Shown piece after piece: positions 33,972 to 44,412 of a stretch of 64,000 nt of DNA. The stretch is from CAYLNL01 sp964385175. GTDB taxonomy: Bacteria; Bacteroidota; Bacteroidia; Flavobacteriales; Flavobacteriaceae. Under the pieces are notes generated by a model. It made no database searches. It had not been told where the DNA came from and saw only the letters and a list, made by a program, of their open reading frames with translations. The stretch lies in the NCBI GenBank assembly GCA_964385175.1, contig CAYLNL010000006.1:121910-185909 (forward strand), written 5' to 3'. Position 1 is the stretch's first letter, and each line of letters opens with the position of its first letter. The translations under genes were made by a program, and so were the position numbers.

Positions 33972-36900
33972 ATGGTAAAAAGAATACTTATACTTGTCTT
34001 TTTGATATGCAGCGCCAATGTGAAAGGGCAGGACATAAACCATCGGTACAAACGCTCTCGGGTGATTGTGAAAGATACTATTCAAATAGACACGGTGAGC
34101 ATTATGCCTTCTTTTTTTAAATTGCTCGACAGGGATGGTAATGAAATAGACGCTTCGCTCTACGAGGTAGATTTTCCAAAAGCCCGCCTTATTTTAAAAG
34201 AGCCCTCGCAAATAGTTTCTGATTCTATTATAGTGAACTACCTGCGGTACCCCGATTTTATTACCCGTAAATACAGCGCTTTTAACCGGGGTATTATAGT
34301 GGAAAGTACCACGGCATTAAACAAGTTATATGCCGTGGAAAAGCAAGGGCAAAACCCTGTTTCAGGTCTTTTAGATGGATTGGTTGCCAGTGGCAGCATT
34401 TCTCGGGGGGTTACCATAGGAAACAATCAAAATGCGGTGCTTACCTCGCAATTAGATTTACAGGTAAGCGGCAATATTGCTTCTGATGTTACGCTAAGGG
34501 CATCTATACGAGATGCCAATATACCGTTACAGGATAATGGGTATTCGCAGCGCCTGGATGAATTTGACCAGGTATATATAGCGCTCAACGGGAACGGGTG
34601 GAATATGCAGGCTGGAGATGTTAACCTCACTAACAGCGAGAGTTATTTTATGAAATTTACCAAAAAAATAGAGGGCGTTTCTGCCAGGGCTGCATGGGGC
34701 GGTTCTCATGGCAAAACAGAGGTTTTTGGGGCGGGCGCCCTGGTGCGGGGAGAGTTCGCTCAAAGTCGTTTCCAGGGGCAAGAGGGAAACCAAGGTCCAT
34801 ATAAATTGATAGGGCCCAACCAGGAACTCTTTATTCTTATTATTTCAGGAAGCGAGCGGGTATATGCCAACGGGGCATTGCTGCAAAGGGGTGAAAATAA
34901 TGATTATGTAATGGATTATAATGCAGGTGAGATAACATTTACGACAAACCATCCTATTACTTCTGATATGCGTTTATCGGTGGAATATCAATACACTGCT
35001 AATTCTTTTACCCGTTTCAGCACGTATGCAGGAATCACCCATCAAACCAACGGACTCCGCATAGGTGCCTATTGGTATGCAGAGAGCGATGCCAAGAACC
35101 AGCCTTTGCAGGAAAATCTTTCTCCTGAACAGGTAGCTATTTTAGCTGATGCGGGAGATAACAGGGAGTTAATGGTAGCTCCTTCAGAGAGCCCGGGTAG
35201 TTATGCAGAAAATAAAATTTTATACCGGAAAGAATCAATAGATGGTATAGAGGTTTTTGTATATACTAATGACCCTACTCTAACAGATGAGCTATTTACT
35301 GTGCGGTTTTCTTTTGTGGGAGCTAACCAGGGCGATTATGCGCTTGTTAATACGGTGGCTACTGGTAGAATTTTTGAATACGTGCCCCGGGTTGCAGGGC
35401 TGCAACAAGGAAACTATGCGCCTGTGGTACAACTGATTGCCCCCGATAGGCTGCAATTAGTGGCATTACGGGGAGAGTTTCGCCCTTCGGAAAAAACAGA
35501 GATTAGTTTTGAAACCTCTTTGAGCAATCAAGATAAAAATTTATTTTCTCAGCGAGATGATGCAGACAACCGCGGGTTTGCAAGTCATTTTACATTGAAA
35601 CAGCGAGTTTTTTCAGGCGGTTGGCAGGGCGATGTTTTTGCAACACACGATTTTGTGGCTTCCCGGTTTAGAAATTTAGAAGGGCTATACCAGGTGGAGT
35701 TTAGCCGGGACTGGAATTTGTCTTCTACCGCAGGAAATCAATTAGAAAATACGGCGGCGATTTTTGGCGACCAAAGTTTGCTGCGCACTGGTATTATGGT
35801 TACTCATGCAGAAAAGGGGCAGTTTCAGTACCGGTTTGAGCGACTGGCTTTTAAAGAGTATGGGGCGGGAAACAGGCATATTGTTACAGGAAATACGAGG
35901 TTGAAAAATTTACAATTACAATTATTTGGCAGTGTTCTTAAAAACAGTACATTGGCAGATGAGGCTACTTTTTCGCGATTTCATTTAAAAAGTGTCTATG
36001 GTTTTAAAAAAGGTTGGACAGGCGGTATTTTCCAGGGCGAAGACAACCGGCAAAAAGCTATCGCCACGGGTCTTTATACCCTGCTTTCCCAGCGATTTCA
36101 GTCCTACCAGCCCTTTATAGGAATAGGAGACAGCACAAAAATTTTTGCAGAAGTGGGCTATACTTTTCGGGTAAATGATAGTATTCGCTCCAACCGGTTA
36201 GAGCGTTTCAATACTTCGCAGACCTATTTTTTTCGTTCTCAACTCATTGCATCAGAGAAGGCGCAGGTGAGCGCATGGGTGAGTTATAGAAATTTCCGGT
36301 ATGAAACGCCCGATACGCACTATGAGACTGCTTTAAACTCACGGCTATTATATAGCCAACGATTCGCTAAGGAAATCATTCACCTTACCTCTGTTTATGA
36401 AAACTTGTCTGGAACACTCCCGCAACAAGAATTTAGCTATGTAGAAGTGGAGCCGGGGCAAGGAGTTTATACATGGAATGATTATAATGATAATGGCATC
36501 CAGGAACTCAATGAGTTTGAGGTGGCGCCTTTCCAGGACAAAGCCATTTATATACGGGTGCTGTTGCCTAACCAAGTATTCGTGAAAACGCATCAAAATC
36601 GCTTCAGTCAAACCCTTACCGCCGATTTTGGGCGATGGGTTAACACAGGGGGCTTACAAAAGATACTGCGGCATTTCTACCATCAAACCTCCTATTTAAT
36701 AGATCGAAAAATACGCAGAGAAGGAGCTAATTTTAATCTCAATCCCTTTTCAACAGACAGAGAAGACAATGTGTTGGGATTACAACAAAGTGTAAGAGCT
36801 ACCTTATTTTTCAATCGCGCCAGGCAACGATATACTACTTCCTATACCTACCTGCTCAACGATAGTAAAAATCTCCTTTCCATAGGCGCTCAAGAGAATC

Positions 36901-37421
36901 GGCTGAATTCGCATCAACTACAATTTGTTCATAAAATGGGCGATTTCTGGTTATTGAGCCTTCTTGGAGCCGTTTCAGATACAGAAAGTTACTCAGAAAA
37001 TTTTAGCAGCCGCAATTATGAGATACAGGCACATTCTATTACCCCCCGATTGTCATACCTGCTTTCTCTTAACAGTCGTTTAGAAGTATTTTATGAATAT
37101 GAGAAGAAAGAAAATTTGTTAGGGGCAGAGTATTTGCAACAACAGCGTATAGGGGCCGCCTTTGCCCATGCAAACGCTCAAAAAGCGTCAGTTTCCGGCG
37201 AATTTCAAATTTATAACAACCGGTTTACAGGCGATTCTTTTTCACCGGTAGGTTACCAGCTATTAGAGGGATTGCAACCGGGCGTTAACTTCACGTGGAC
37301 TGCCTTGGCGCAAAAACGACTTACTAAATTTTTAGACCTTAACGTATCTTATTTTGGCAGAAAATCAGAAACATCGCGAGCCATTCATACCGGGAGCATC
37401 CAGTTAAGAGCCTATTTTTAG
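33972..37421 (+). CDS. Large outer-membrane beta-barrel protein
   Basis: 1149 residues with a signal peptide (about 1-19, ILILVFLICSANVKG-QD). The N-terminal 330 residues are an all-beta region with GDVNLTNSESYFMKF and the YVMDYNAGEITFT / PITSDMRLSVEYQYT segments. Such segments also occur in SprA-type and other large surface proteins of this phylum. The remainder has the alternating pattern of a many-stranded barrel, with the last strand SIQLRAYF. Near residues 834-847 a loop DYNDNGIQELNEFE has the Ca2+-binding spacing of EF-hand/dockerin loops. I do not see a TonB box or plug. Function unknown, possibly surface export or assembly. It stands alone between murQ and the LOG gene, convergent with the latter. 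Confidence 0.75.
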   Translation: MVKRILILVFLICSANVKGQDINHRYKRSRVIVKDTIQIDTVSIMPSFFKLLDRDGNEIDASLYEVDFPKARLILKEPSQIVSDSIIVNYLRYPDFITRKYSAFNRGIIVESTTALNKLYAVEKQGQNPVSGLLDGLVASGSISRGVTIGNNQNAVLTSQLDLQVSGNIASDVTLRASIRDANIPLQDNGYSQRLDEFDQVYIALNGNGWNMQAGDVNLTNSESYFMKFTKKIEGVSARAAWGGSHGKTEVFGAGALVRGEFAQSRFQGQEGNQGPYKLIGPNQELFILIISGSERVYANGALLQRGENNDYVMDYNAGEITFTTNHPITSDMRLSVEYQYTANSFTRFSTYAGITHQTNGLRIGAYWYAESDAKNQPLQENLSPEQVAILADAGDNRELMVAPSESPGSYAENKILYRKESIDGIEVFVYTNDPTLTDELFTVRFSFVGANQGDYALVNTVATGRIFEYVPRVAGLQQGNYAPVVQLIAPDRLQLVALRGEFRPSEKTEISFETSLSNQDKNLFSQRDDADNRGFASHFTLKQRVFSGGWQGDVFATHDFVASRFRNLEGLYQVEFSRDWNLSSTAGNQLENTAAIFGDQSLLRTGIMVTHAEKGQFQYRFERLAFKEYGAGNRHIVTGNTRLKNLQLQLFGSVLKNSTLADEATFSRFHLKSVYGFKKGWTGGIFQGEDNRQKAIATGLYTLLSQRFQSYQPFIGIGDSTKIFAEVGYTFRVNDSIRSNRLERFNTSQTYFFRSQLIASEKAQVSAWVSYRNFRYETPDTHYETALNSRLLYSQRFAKEIIHLTSVYENLSGTLPQQEFSYVEVEPGQGVYTWNDYNDNGIQELNEFEVAPFQDKAIYIRVLLPNQVFVKTHQNRFSQTLTADFGRWVNTGGLQKILRHFYHQTSYLIDRKIRREGANFNLNPFSTDREDNVLGLQQSVRATLFFNRARQRYTTSYTYLLNDSKNLLSIGAQENRLNSHQLQFVHKMGDFWLLSLLGAVSDTESYSENFSSRNYEIQAHSITPRLSYLLSLNSRLEVFYEYEKKENLLGAEYLQQQRIGAAFAHANAQKASVSGEFQIYNNRFTGDSFSPVGYQLLEGLQPGVNFTWTALAQKRLTKFLDLNVSYFGRKSETSRAIHTGSIQLRAYF

Positions 37422-37426
37422 AAATG

Positions 37427-38194
37427 TTACATTTTTTTCATGGGAGCCACATCATGCTTAAATTCGCCAAACCACCAGTGTTTCTTGAATTGTTTTTTTA
37501 CCAAACCGAATTTTTTCACGGCATGAATGTTTAAGTAATTCATCATCTCCTCCACAGAATCTGTAAAATATAAGAGATTTAAATCATCCTTCGAGATAGT
37601 CCCTTCAGCGAGCATTCGGCTTAGTTGCCCATACATCTGCTCATAATATTCTTTCCCGAAAATAATAACAGGAAAATCTTTAATCATCTTAGTTTGAATA
37701 AGGGTAAGCGCTTCAAATAATTCGTCCATAGTACCCATACCGCCCGGGAACACCACAAAAGCATACGAATACTTTAAAAGCACCACCTTTCGTACAAAAA
37801 AATAAGGAATATCTATCCACTTATGCAGGTAAGAGTTAGGTTTTTGCTCAAAAGGAAGAATAATATTGCAACCCACAGAATACCCTCCCGCTTCATAAGC
37901 CCCTTTATTAGCAGCTTCCATAATACCCGGTCCGCCGCCGGTCATGGTTGTAAAGCCCATACTGGCAATAGCCGCGCCCACAGCCTCTGCTTTTTCATAA
38001 TAAGGATTGCCGGCGCCAAAACGCGCCGAGCCAAATACAGTAACACAAGGGCCAATAAAGTGCATTTTTCGGAATGCCCTTATAAAAGTAACAGAAACCT
38101 TTACAATAAACCAAAATTCACTCAATCGGGAACGGGGACCTTGAAGAAACTTGGTTTGGAGGTTTTCTACTAAATGATGACTGTTGTTTTTCAT
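37427..38194 (-). CDS. LOG family protein (TIGR00730-type)
   Basis: 255 residues of the Rossmann-like LOG family, which includes cytokinin-riboside 5'-monophosphate phosphoribohydrolases and nucleosidases of unknown bacterial role. TGGGPGIMEAANKGA and the diagnostic FPGGMGTMDELFE (PGGxGTxxE) are both present, with the active Glu and Arg. The open frame starts at TTG 38203; the ATG at 38194 was chosen. It is convergent with the large barrel gene, whose stop is 5 bases away. In bacteria, these enzymes probably clean up nucleotide phosphates; no plant-hormone role can be assumed. Confidence 0.92.
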   Translation of the reverse strand: MKNNSHHLVENLQTKFLQGPRSRLSEFWFIVKVSVTFIRAFRKMHFIGPCVTVFGSARFGAGNPYYEKAEAVGAAIASMGFTTMTGGGPGIMEAANKGAYEAGGYSVGCNIILPFEQKPNSYLHKWIDIPYFFVRKVVLLKYSYAFVVFPGGMGTMDELFEALTLIQTKMIKDFPVIIFGKEYYEQMYGQLSRMLAEGTISKDDLNLLYFTDSVEEMMNYLNIHAVKKFGLVKKQFKKHWWFGEFKHDVAPMKKM

Positions 38195-38515
38195 GGGGGG
38201 CAAGTTAGTAATTCATAAGAATATTTTCTCTGCCAAAGGATTAGCTGCTCATCTTTGAAGGGCTATTTTTTCAAGAAAGAACCCTGAAAATCATCCTGAT
38301 AGGTAATGTATGGTAAAGATATCTTACAGCCTTTAGGAGTTATTTTTAATATTTAACATATAATTATAAGTCATTGATTGTCAATAATATAATATAGAAA
38401 GTAACAGGTTTTTAGATACTTAAAAAAGGAGGTACAAAAAAAATTAGCGAAAAAGATTTGGATAATTAACTCAAATTTAAGACTTTTGACCCCAGCTAAT
38501 TCAAATAACTTAAAA
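38195..38515. other. 321-base intergenic region upstream of the SusC gene
   Basis: AT-rich stretch between the divergent LOG and SusC genes. It contains the SusC promoter at 38457-38488 and an AAGATATCTT palindrome near 38314. No open frame or RNA gene is recognised; no clear anti-sigma-controlled ECF promoter could be told apart. Confidence 0.5.
38457..38488 (+). promoter_or_regulatory. Probable promoter of the SusC/SusD operon
   Basis: TTTG (38457-38460) and GACTTTTG (38481-38488) are separated by 20 bases, the same geometry as the tRNA-Phe promoter. The -7 box has GA instead of TA at its first two positions, so it may be weak or need help. It leaves a leader of about 20 bases to the ATG at 38516. 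Confidence 0.6.
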
Positions 38516-41500
38516 ATGAGAACAAGGTACAGTGGATTATTGACGCTGCTATTGGCGTTTATAGTGCATTTTTCGTATGCACAAGAAAAGACAATCTCGG
38601 GTAATGTAACCGATGAAGGAAGAAGCCCGCTACCAGGCGTAAACGTAGTGGTTAAGGGAACAAGCCGAGGAACTCAAACCGATTTTGATGGAAATTATAG
38701 CATTGCAGCCAGTGTAGGTCAAACATTAGTTTTCAGCTACATCGGTCAGAAAAATGTAGAACGTATAGTGGGGTCTGCAGACATTATGGATGTGCAGATG
38801 GTAGAAGATGCCGAAGTATTAGAAGGTGTAGTAGTAACTGCATTGGGTATTAAAAAAGAAAAGCAGGCATTAGGCTATTCAGTAGCAGAGGTAGGCAGCC
38901 AGCAATTAGAACAACGAGCCGAGGGCGATGTGGCCCGGGTACTCAGCGGAAAAGCATCGGGCGTAAATATTACCCAGCAAAGCGGTCTTTCTGGTTCAGC
39001 CACTAACGTTATAATCAGAGGGTTTAGCTCATTCAGCGGCTCTAACCAGGCACTTTTTATTGTAGATGGCGTTCCTTTTAGCTCCGATACAAATGCGGTG
39101 GGAACTTTCGTAAACGGAAATAATGGCTCCAGCCGATTCTTAGATATAGACCCTAACAATATTGAAAGCGTTAACGTTTTAAAAGGATTAGCGGCTTCTA
39201 CCTTATATGGTTCCTTAGGAAGAAACGGGGTTATTCTTATTACCACCAAATCCGGCTCTGCCAAAGGAGGTTCTAAAAAGAACGAGGTTACTATAAACAC
39301 CTCTTTGTTCTTCAACGAAATTGCTTCCATGCCCGATTATCAATTTAAATATGGTAACGGGTTTGACCAGGCTTTTGGTTGGTTCTTTAGTAACTGGGGG
39401 CCCAGTTTTGAAGAAGACGGACCTGCCGGTTGGGGAAATGGCGCCGCTTTTGACGCCGACGGAACCTTAGCGCATCCTTATTCCACAGCCTCTGCTGCAA
39501 CAGGAATCCCTCAGGCTTTCCCTGAATTTGCAGGCGCACGATACCCTTGGAGACCTTATAAAAGTGTAGAAAACTTTTTTAGAGTAGGTACCGTATCAAA
39601 TACCTCTATAAATTTCCGGGGCGCTTCTAACGACGGTGGATTAGCCTATAACATTAACTTTGGACACTTAGAAGATAAAGGCTTCACCCCCGGTAATAAA
39701 CTCACCCGTAATAATCTAAGCTTTGGAGGTCAGGCAAAATTGACGAATAATTTCACTTTTTCAGGAACGCTCAATTTCGCTCGTACTGATTATACTTCTC
39801 CTCCCATTGCAGCCAGCCAGGGTAATGGTGCTTTTGGTTCAGGTTCATCCGTGTTTGGCGAATTATTCTTTACCCCTATAAGCGTAGATTTAATGGGGCT
39901 ACCCTATCAAAACCCCATAACCGGAGGCAGCGTGTATTATCGTCAGAATAACAGTATTCAACACCCATTATGGACAGTACACAATGCCGGAACACAACAA
40001 GAAACCTATAGGGTTTATGGAAACGCATCTGTAAAATATGATATTAATGAAAATTTAAATCTTCAGTATAGAGCAGGGTTAGATATTTATAATGAAAACA
40101 ACGTAAACTATCAAAACCGCGGAGGTGTAGGCACAGGAAACATCCGCCTGGAAAGCGGTATATATCAAACCTGGACCAATACCAACACGATTTACGACCA
40201 CAACTTAGTATTAAACGGCAATTATGCTCTTACCGATAAGATGAACCTTGGTTTTAACGTTGGAGGAACTACCCGTAGAGACGTTTTTGACCAAAATGGA
40301 ATTCAAAGCGATGGACAACAAGCATTTGGGGTTTTACGTCATTTTAACTTCCTGAATGCCGATGAAATTCAGTATTACGTAGCCCGAAACTTTGTTGGCC
40401 TGTATGGCTCCTTGGATTTTGATTATAACTCGTATTTATATGTAAACGTAGCTGGAAGAAATGACTGGACTTCTAACCTAACAAAAGAAAACCGCTCTAT
40501 TTTCTACCCCAGCGGCAGCATATCTTTTGTACCTACCACAGCTATAGAAGGATTAACAAGTAAAAATCTCAATTACTTGAAAGTACGTTTAGGCTACGGT
40601 ACCTCTGCCAGTTTCCCTACCGGCTATCCTGTAGCTTCAACCCTAACTCTTAATACACAAGATTTTAAGGATGATGAAGGTACCAACACCGTAACCAATA
40701 CCACCTCTTCTGTTTTAGGAAATCCAAATTTAAAGCCTGAACGACTAAACGAGATTGAGTTTGGGGTGGAATCTAAATTCTGGGATAATAGAATTTCTTT
40801 TGATATTTCGCTATTCAAACGCATAACCAAAGACTTGATAGTTAGCCAACCGCTTGACCCATCTACCGGGTACAGCTCTACCAGCACCAATATTGGTGAA
40901 ATTCAGGGAAAAGGCGTAGAAATAGATTTAGGAATAACTCCTATTAGAAATAGCGACGATGGGTTTAACTGGAGTACTAACTTCAACTTTACCGCCAACG
41001 AAACAGAAGTAACTGAGTTAGACCAGGATGTAATTGTGTATAGCGCTTTCTCTAACTTAGGAAATGCCGCTATAAAGGGAGAGCCGTTAGGAGTTATTTT
41101 CGGTAGCAGAATACAGAGAAATGAAAATGGAGAGTTTGTAATTAATTCAACGGGAGACTACGCACAAGACCCCGAAGACGGTGTTATCGGAGACCCTAAT
41201 CCCGATTTTATATTAAATATTATAAATAGCCTGTCTTATAAAAATTTCACCTTCGGGTTCCAGTTCAATTATACCCAAGGTGGCGATATGTATTCTAACA
41301 CTATATCTACGCTGTTAGGCAGAGGGCTCACCACAGATACCGAAGATAGAGAAAACACTTATGTTTTACCAGGTGTGGATGCCGCTGGTAATCCTAATAC
41401 GATACAGATAAACAACTCTTCTTATTATTTTAATAATATCGCTTTTGGACCCGCTGAATTACAGGTGTTTGATGCTTCTGTAATACGGTTACAGGAAATT

Positions 41501-41728
41501 TCATTAGGTTATACAGTACCTACCAAATTTCTGGACAAGACCCCTTTCGGCTCTATATCTCTAACTCTTTCTGGTTTCAACTTATGGTACAATGCCTTTA
41601 ACACTCCCAAGGGTGTAAATTTTGACCCAAATGTTGCTGGAGTAGGAGTAGGAAATGCCTTTGGATTTGAATTCTTAAACGGACCCAGCTCCAAGAGGTA
41701 TGGATTTAGCATAAAAGCTACCTTTTAA
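38516..41728 (+). CDS. SusC/RagA family TonB-linked outer-membrane transporter
   Basis: 1070 residues. Signal peptide (about 1-23, ending SYA-QE), then a carboxypeptidase-D-like beta domain (about 25-100, TISGNVTDEGRSPLPGVNVVV with GTQTDFDGNYSI). A TonB plug follows (about 120-230; GVVVTALGIKKEKQALGYSV is the SusC-type start, and LYGSLGRNGVILITTKSG is the plug end). The rest is a 22-stranded barrel ending GFSIKATF. It forms the pore of a SusCD uptake complex whose ligand is unknown. No glycan-degrading enzyme, sulfatase or peptidase is nearby, so it is not an obvious polysaccharide locus. The frame reaches back to 38486 but M11 fits family starts and the promoter. Confidence 0.95.
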   Translation: MRTRYSGLLTLLLAFIVHFSYAQEKTISGNVTDEGRSPLPGVNVVVKGTSRGTQTDFDGNYSIAASVGQTLVFSYIGQKNVERIVGSADIMDVQMVEDAEVLEGVVVTALGIKKEKQALGYSVAEVGSQQLEQRAEGDVARVLSGKASGVNITQQSGLSGSATNVIIRGFSSFSGSNQALFIVDGVPFSSDTNAVGTFVNGNNGSSRFLDIDPNNIESVNVLKGLAASTLYGSLGRNGVILITTKSGSAKGGSKKNEVTINTSLFFNEIASMPDYQFKYGNGFDQAFGWFFSNWGPSFEEDGPAGWGNGAAFDADGTLAHPYSTASAATGIPQAFPEFAGARYPWRPYKSVENFFRVGTVSNTSINFRGASNDGGLAYNINFGHLEDKGFTPGNKLTRNNLSFGGQAKLTNNFTFSGTLNFARTDYTSPPIAASQGNGAFGSGSSVFGELFFTPISVDLMGLPYQNPITGGSVYYRQNNSIQHPLWTVHNAGTQQETYRVYGNASVKYDINENLNLQYRAGLDIYNENNVNYQNRGGVGTGNIRLESGIYQTWTNTNTIYDHNLVLNGNYALTDKMNLGFNVGGTTRRDVFDQNGIQSDGQQAFGVLRHFNFLNADEIQYYVARNFVGLYGSLDFDYNSYLYVNVAGRNDWTSNLTKENRSIFYPSGSISFVPTTAIEGLTSKNLNYLKVRLGYGTSASFPTGYPVASTLTLNTQDFKDDEGTNTVTNTTSSVLGNPNLKPERLNEIEFGVESKFWDNRISFDISLFKRITKDLIVSQPLDPSTGYSSTSTNIGEIQGKGVEIDLGITPIRNSDDGFNWSTNFNFTANETEVTELDQDVIVYSAFSNLGNAAIKGEPLGVIFGSRIQRNENGEFVINSTGDYAQDPEDGVIGDPNPDFILNIINSLSYKNFTFGFQFNYTQGGDMYSNTISTLLGRGLTTDTEDRENTYVLPGVDAAGNPNTIQINNSSYYFNNIAFGPAELQVFDASVIRLQEISLGYTVPTKFLDKTPFGSISLTLSGFNLWYNAFNTPKGVNFDPNVAGVGVGNAFGFEFLNGPSSKRYGFSIKATF

Positions 41729-41748
41729 ACACTAAACGAACTGAAAAA

Positions 41749-43461
41749 ATGAAAAAAATGAGAAAATATGTAATCTTAGCGGCTATAGCAAGTTTCATCA
41801 GCTTTTTATCCTGTGAAACTTTAGAACTAGATGCCACCAATGATCCCAACTTTCTGGTGGCTCAACAAGCCGATGTAAATTTCTATATGAACAGTATCCA
41901 GGAAGATTTTGTACGTCATATTGAAGGAACGGCAGATTATGCTTCCGATGATAATTTTCAGTTGGGAGGCAATCAAAACGGAGATGGTCTGTCTAATATA
42001 GGCGCCACCCTTACCCGTATTGCTCAACTGAGAAATTCCAGGAACTATGGTGATGCTTATCAAGCTGTTGATTGCGACGATGAATGGGATAACGCATACA
42101 GAGGTATCTTACAGGACATTCGTTCCATGACCCCCCTTGCAGAGGCCATCGGGCAATCTAAGCACATAGGCGTAGCCCAGTTTATAGAAGCATACATCAT
42201 CGTTTCGCTGGTTGACTTTTTTGGAGACATCCCTTATTCGCAAGCGTTGCAGGGTGCCGATAATCTCTCACCTGGTTTAGACTCAGGGGCTAGTGTGTAT
42301 GCAGCTGCTATTAACCTTCTACAACAATCCATCGTAAACTTTGGAGATGCCAGCGCCCCTAATCTTTCTATAGATTATTTTTACAATAATAACTACAGTC
42401 GTTGGATACGGGCAGCTAATACACTGCTTATGAAAATATACCTCCAAACCCGGTTAGTAGATAATAGTGCAATAGCTAGCTTTAACAGTATTGTAGCTTC
42501 AGGCAACTATATCAGTGATAATGCAGACGACTTCCAGTTTTCATGGCCCGCCAGCAGTGCTTCTAACCCAGATACCCGTCATCCCCGATACGGACTAAAC
42601 TATACAGCTACCGGTGCCACCGATTACGCACCTAACTGGTTGATGAATCTTATGGACACGTCAGATGACCCGCGAATTCGCTACTATTTTTACCGACAAA
42701 CTGACGCCGTTCCCGGAGCGGAAATCGCCCCTAATGAAGAAACCTTAAGTTGCTCATTAGAAACCCCTCCTCCTCATTATGCCGGATACACTTTCTGTTA
42801 TCTACCTAACGGTTACTGGGGCAGAGACCACATGGATAATGATGGTACCCCTCCTGATGGTTTCTTAAGAACAGCTCCCGGCGTATATCCTGCAGCAGGG
42901 CGCTTTGATGATGACTCCTTTGAAGGTGCAACCCCTGGAACAGGTGGCGGAGGAGCTGGAATTACTCCTATCCTTACTGCGGCCTGGTCTTCATTCATGA
43001 TTGCCGAGGTGCGAATGGAAGAAGGTAATGAGCCTGCAGCAGAGGCTGCACTAATGGATGGAATTGGCAAATCTATACAAAAAGTAATGAGTTTTGGTTC
43101 ATTAGACACAGACGCCGATTTATCCTTCGCTCCTACCGCAGGTGACGTTGATGATTATATGGATAATATTTCCGATGCTTTTAATGCCGCCGGCACAACC
43201 GGCAAATGGAATATTCTTGCAGAGCAATACTTTGTAGCCTTGTATGGCAATGGTATTGAATCTTACAATTTCTACAGAAGAACCGGATATCCTACTACCC
43301 TTCAACCAGGTTTAGAGCCCGACCCGGGAGCATTTATACGTTCATTGTTTTACCCTTCCAATGCGGTAAACACTAACAGTAGCATCCCTCAAAAACCCGA
43401 TCAAACCCAGCGCGTATTCTGGGATAACAATCCGGCCGCAGGATTTCCTATAGCCAACTAA
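41749..43461 (+). CDS. SusD/RagB family nutrient-binding lipoprotein
   Basis: 570 residues. The signal peptide ends in a lipobox FLSCETL (Cys near 22), giving a surface lipoprotein. The TPR-containing SusD fold shows IQDIRSMTPLAEAIGQSKHIGVAQF-type helices, an RWIRAANTLLMKIYLQTR segment and the C-terminal AEQYFVALYGNGIESYNFYRRTGYP of SusD-like lids. It caps the SusC barrel encoded 20 bases upstream. A start at 41758 (the second ATG) is possible. Overall the length and motifs are those of the nutrient-binding SusD-like subgroup that lacks a fixed substrate. Confidence 0.93.
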   Translation: MKKMRKYVILAAIASFISFLSCETLELDATNDPNFLVAQQADVNFYMNSIQEDFVRHIEGTADYASDDNFQLGGNQNGDGLSNIGATLTRIAQLRNSRNYGDAYQAVDCDDEWDNAYRGILQDIRSMTPLAEAIGQSKHIGVAQFIEAYIIVSLVDFFGDIPYSQALQGADNLSPGLDSGASVYAAAINLLQQSIVNFGDASAPNLSIDYFYNNNYSRWIRAANTLLMKIYLQTRLVDNSAIASFNSIVASGNYISDNADDFQFSWPASSASNPDTRHPRYGLNYTATGATDYAPNWLMNLMDTSDDPRIRYYFYRQTDAVPGAEIAPNEETLSCSLETPPPHYAGYTFCYLPNGYWGRDHMDNDGTPPDGFLRTAPGVYPAAGRFDDDSFEGATPGTGGGGAGITPILTAAWSSFMIAEVRMEEGNEPAAEAALMDGIGKSIQKVMSFGSLDTDADLSFAPTAGDVDDYMDNISDAFNAAGTTGKWNILAEQYFVALYGNGIESYNFYRRTGYPTTLQPGLEPDPGAFIRSLFYPSNAVNTNSSIPQKPDQTQRVFWDNNPAAGFPIAN

Positions 43462-43489
43462 TTGATAATGAAATTTAAAAACAAAAGAT

Positions 43490-44395
43490 ATGAAAAATCT
43501 AATTGGTAAACAGATAGTTTTCGCCTTCTTGCTCGCAGGTACTCTTTTTTCGTGCAGTGAAGGAGACACTACCTTTGATAAAGTTGACGAGAATATTATA
43601 AGGGGCGCTGTATTAAGAACCATTTCCGTAACAAGTTCTACCTTCGACTTTTTTGATACTACTTCTTCATGGTCTGTAGAATTAGAAGAGCAAGACACTA
43701 AAAAAGGCGGCCTATTTGAGGCTGTACGAGTATATGCCAGTTATCGCAATACAGCTACCGGGCAAACTGAGCCCGAGGCTTTTGTGAAAACCATCGCCGC
43801 ATCTACTTTCTCTCCAGGCCCTAATGGATTACCTCGCGGAACGGTCTCCGCTACCTTCAATGAGGTATTAAATGCAACCGGTTTAGGGGTAGGAGATTAC
43901 ACCAGTGCCGACCAGTTTATTATGCGCTTAGAATTGGTGTTAACCGATGGCAGAGTTTATACCAATAATGCCAGCGGGCCTGTAAGCGGAGGAACTTTCT
44001 TCGCCTCTCCTTTCCAGTACTCGGTACAATTCTTTTGCGTATTAGCCGATGCTTCCTTATTCGATGGGAATTACATCGTGGTGAATGATGCATGGGCAGA
44101 TTACGAGCCCGGAGATGTTGTCCCAGTAGAAACTGTTGCCGGCGAACTACGATTCCGAATATTATCTACTAATAACCCTTTTATTTCAAACCCCGGCACT
44201 TCATATATGGAGATTACCATAGACCCTTCTGATGGAAGTGTAACAATAGCTTCTAATGAGTGTTTCGATTATGGTGGAGGATTTTGTGCTGATGTAACCG
44301 GCACGGGCAGTGTTGGTACTTGTACCGGAGATATTAATTTGGGCGTGCAATTTGGCTCTCCCACTGTCTGGAATTTCTCCCTCGTAAAACAATAA
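43490..44395 (+). CDS. Lipoprotein encoded with SusCD
   Basis: 301 residues: signal peptide with lipobox GTLFSCSEG (Cys near 22), then a beta-rich body. The middle (about 60-165) has the look of an immunoglobulin-like domain (WSVELEEQDTKKGGLFEAVRVYASY over several strands). The C-terminal third (about 190-300) contains four cysteines (for example FFCVLAD and CFDYGGGFCADV). It takes the SusE/SusF position, the third gene of many SusCD operons, where products are auxiliary ligand-binding surface lipoproteins. I do not recognise its family. A strong terminator follows. Confidence 0.8.
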   Translation: MKNLIGKQIVFAFLLAGTLFSCSEGDTTFDKVDENIIRGAVLRTISVTSSTFDFFDTTSSWSVELEEQDTKKGGLFEAVRVYASYRNTATGQTEPEAFVKTIAASTFSPGPNGLPRGTVSATFNEVLNATGLGVGDYTSADQFIMRLELVLTDGRVYTNNASGPVSGGTFFASPFQYSVQFFCVLADASLFDGNYIVVNDAWADYEPGDVVPVETVAGELRFRILSTNNPFISNPGTSYMEITIDPSDGSVTIASNECFDYGGGFCADVTGTGSVGTCTGDINLGVQFGSPTVWNFSLVKQ

Positions 44396-44412
44396 TTTTT
44401 ATATTCCATAAC

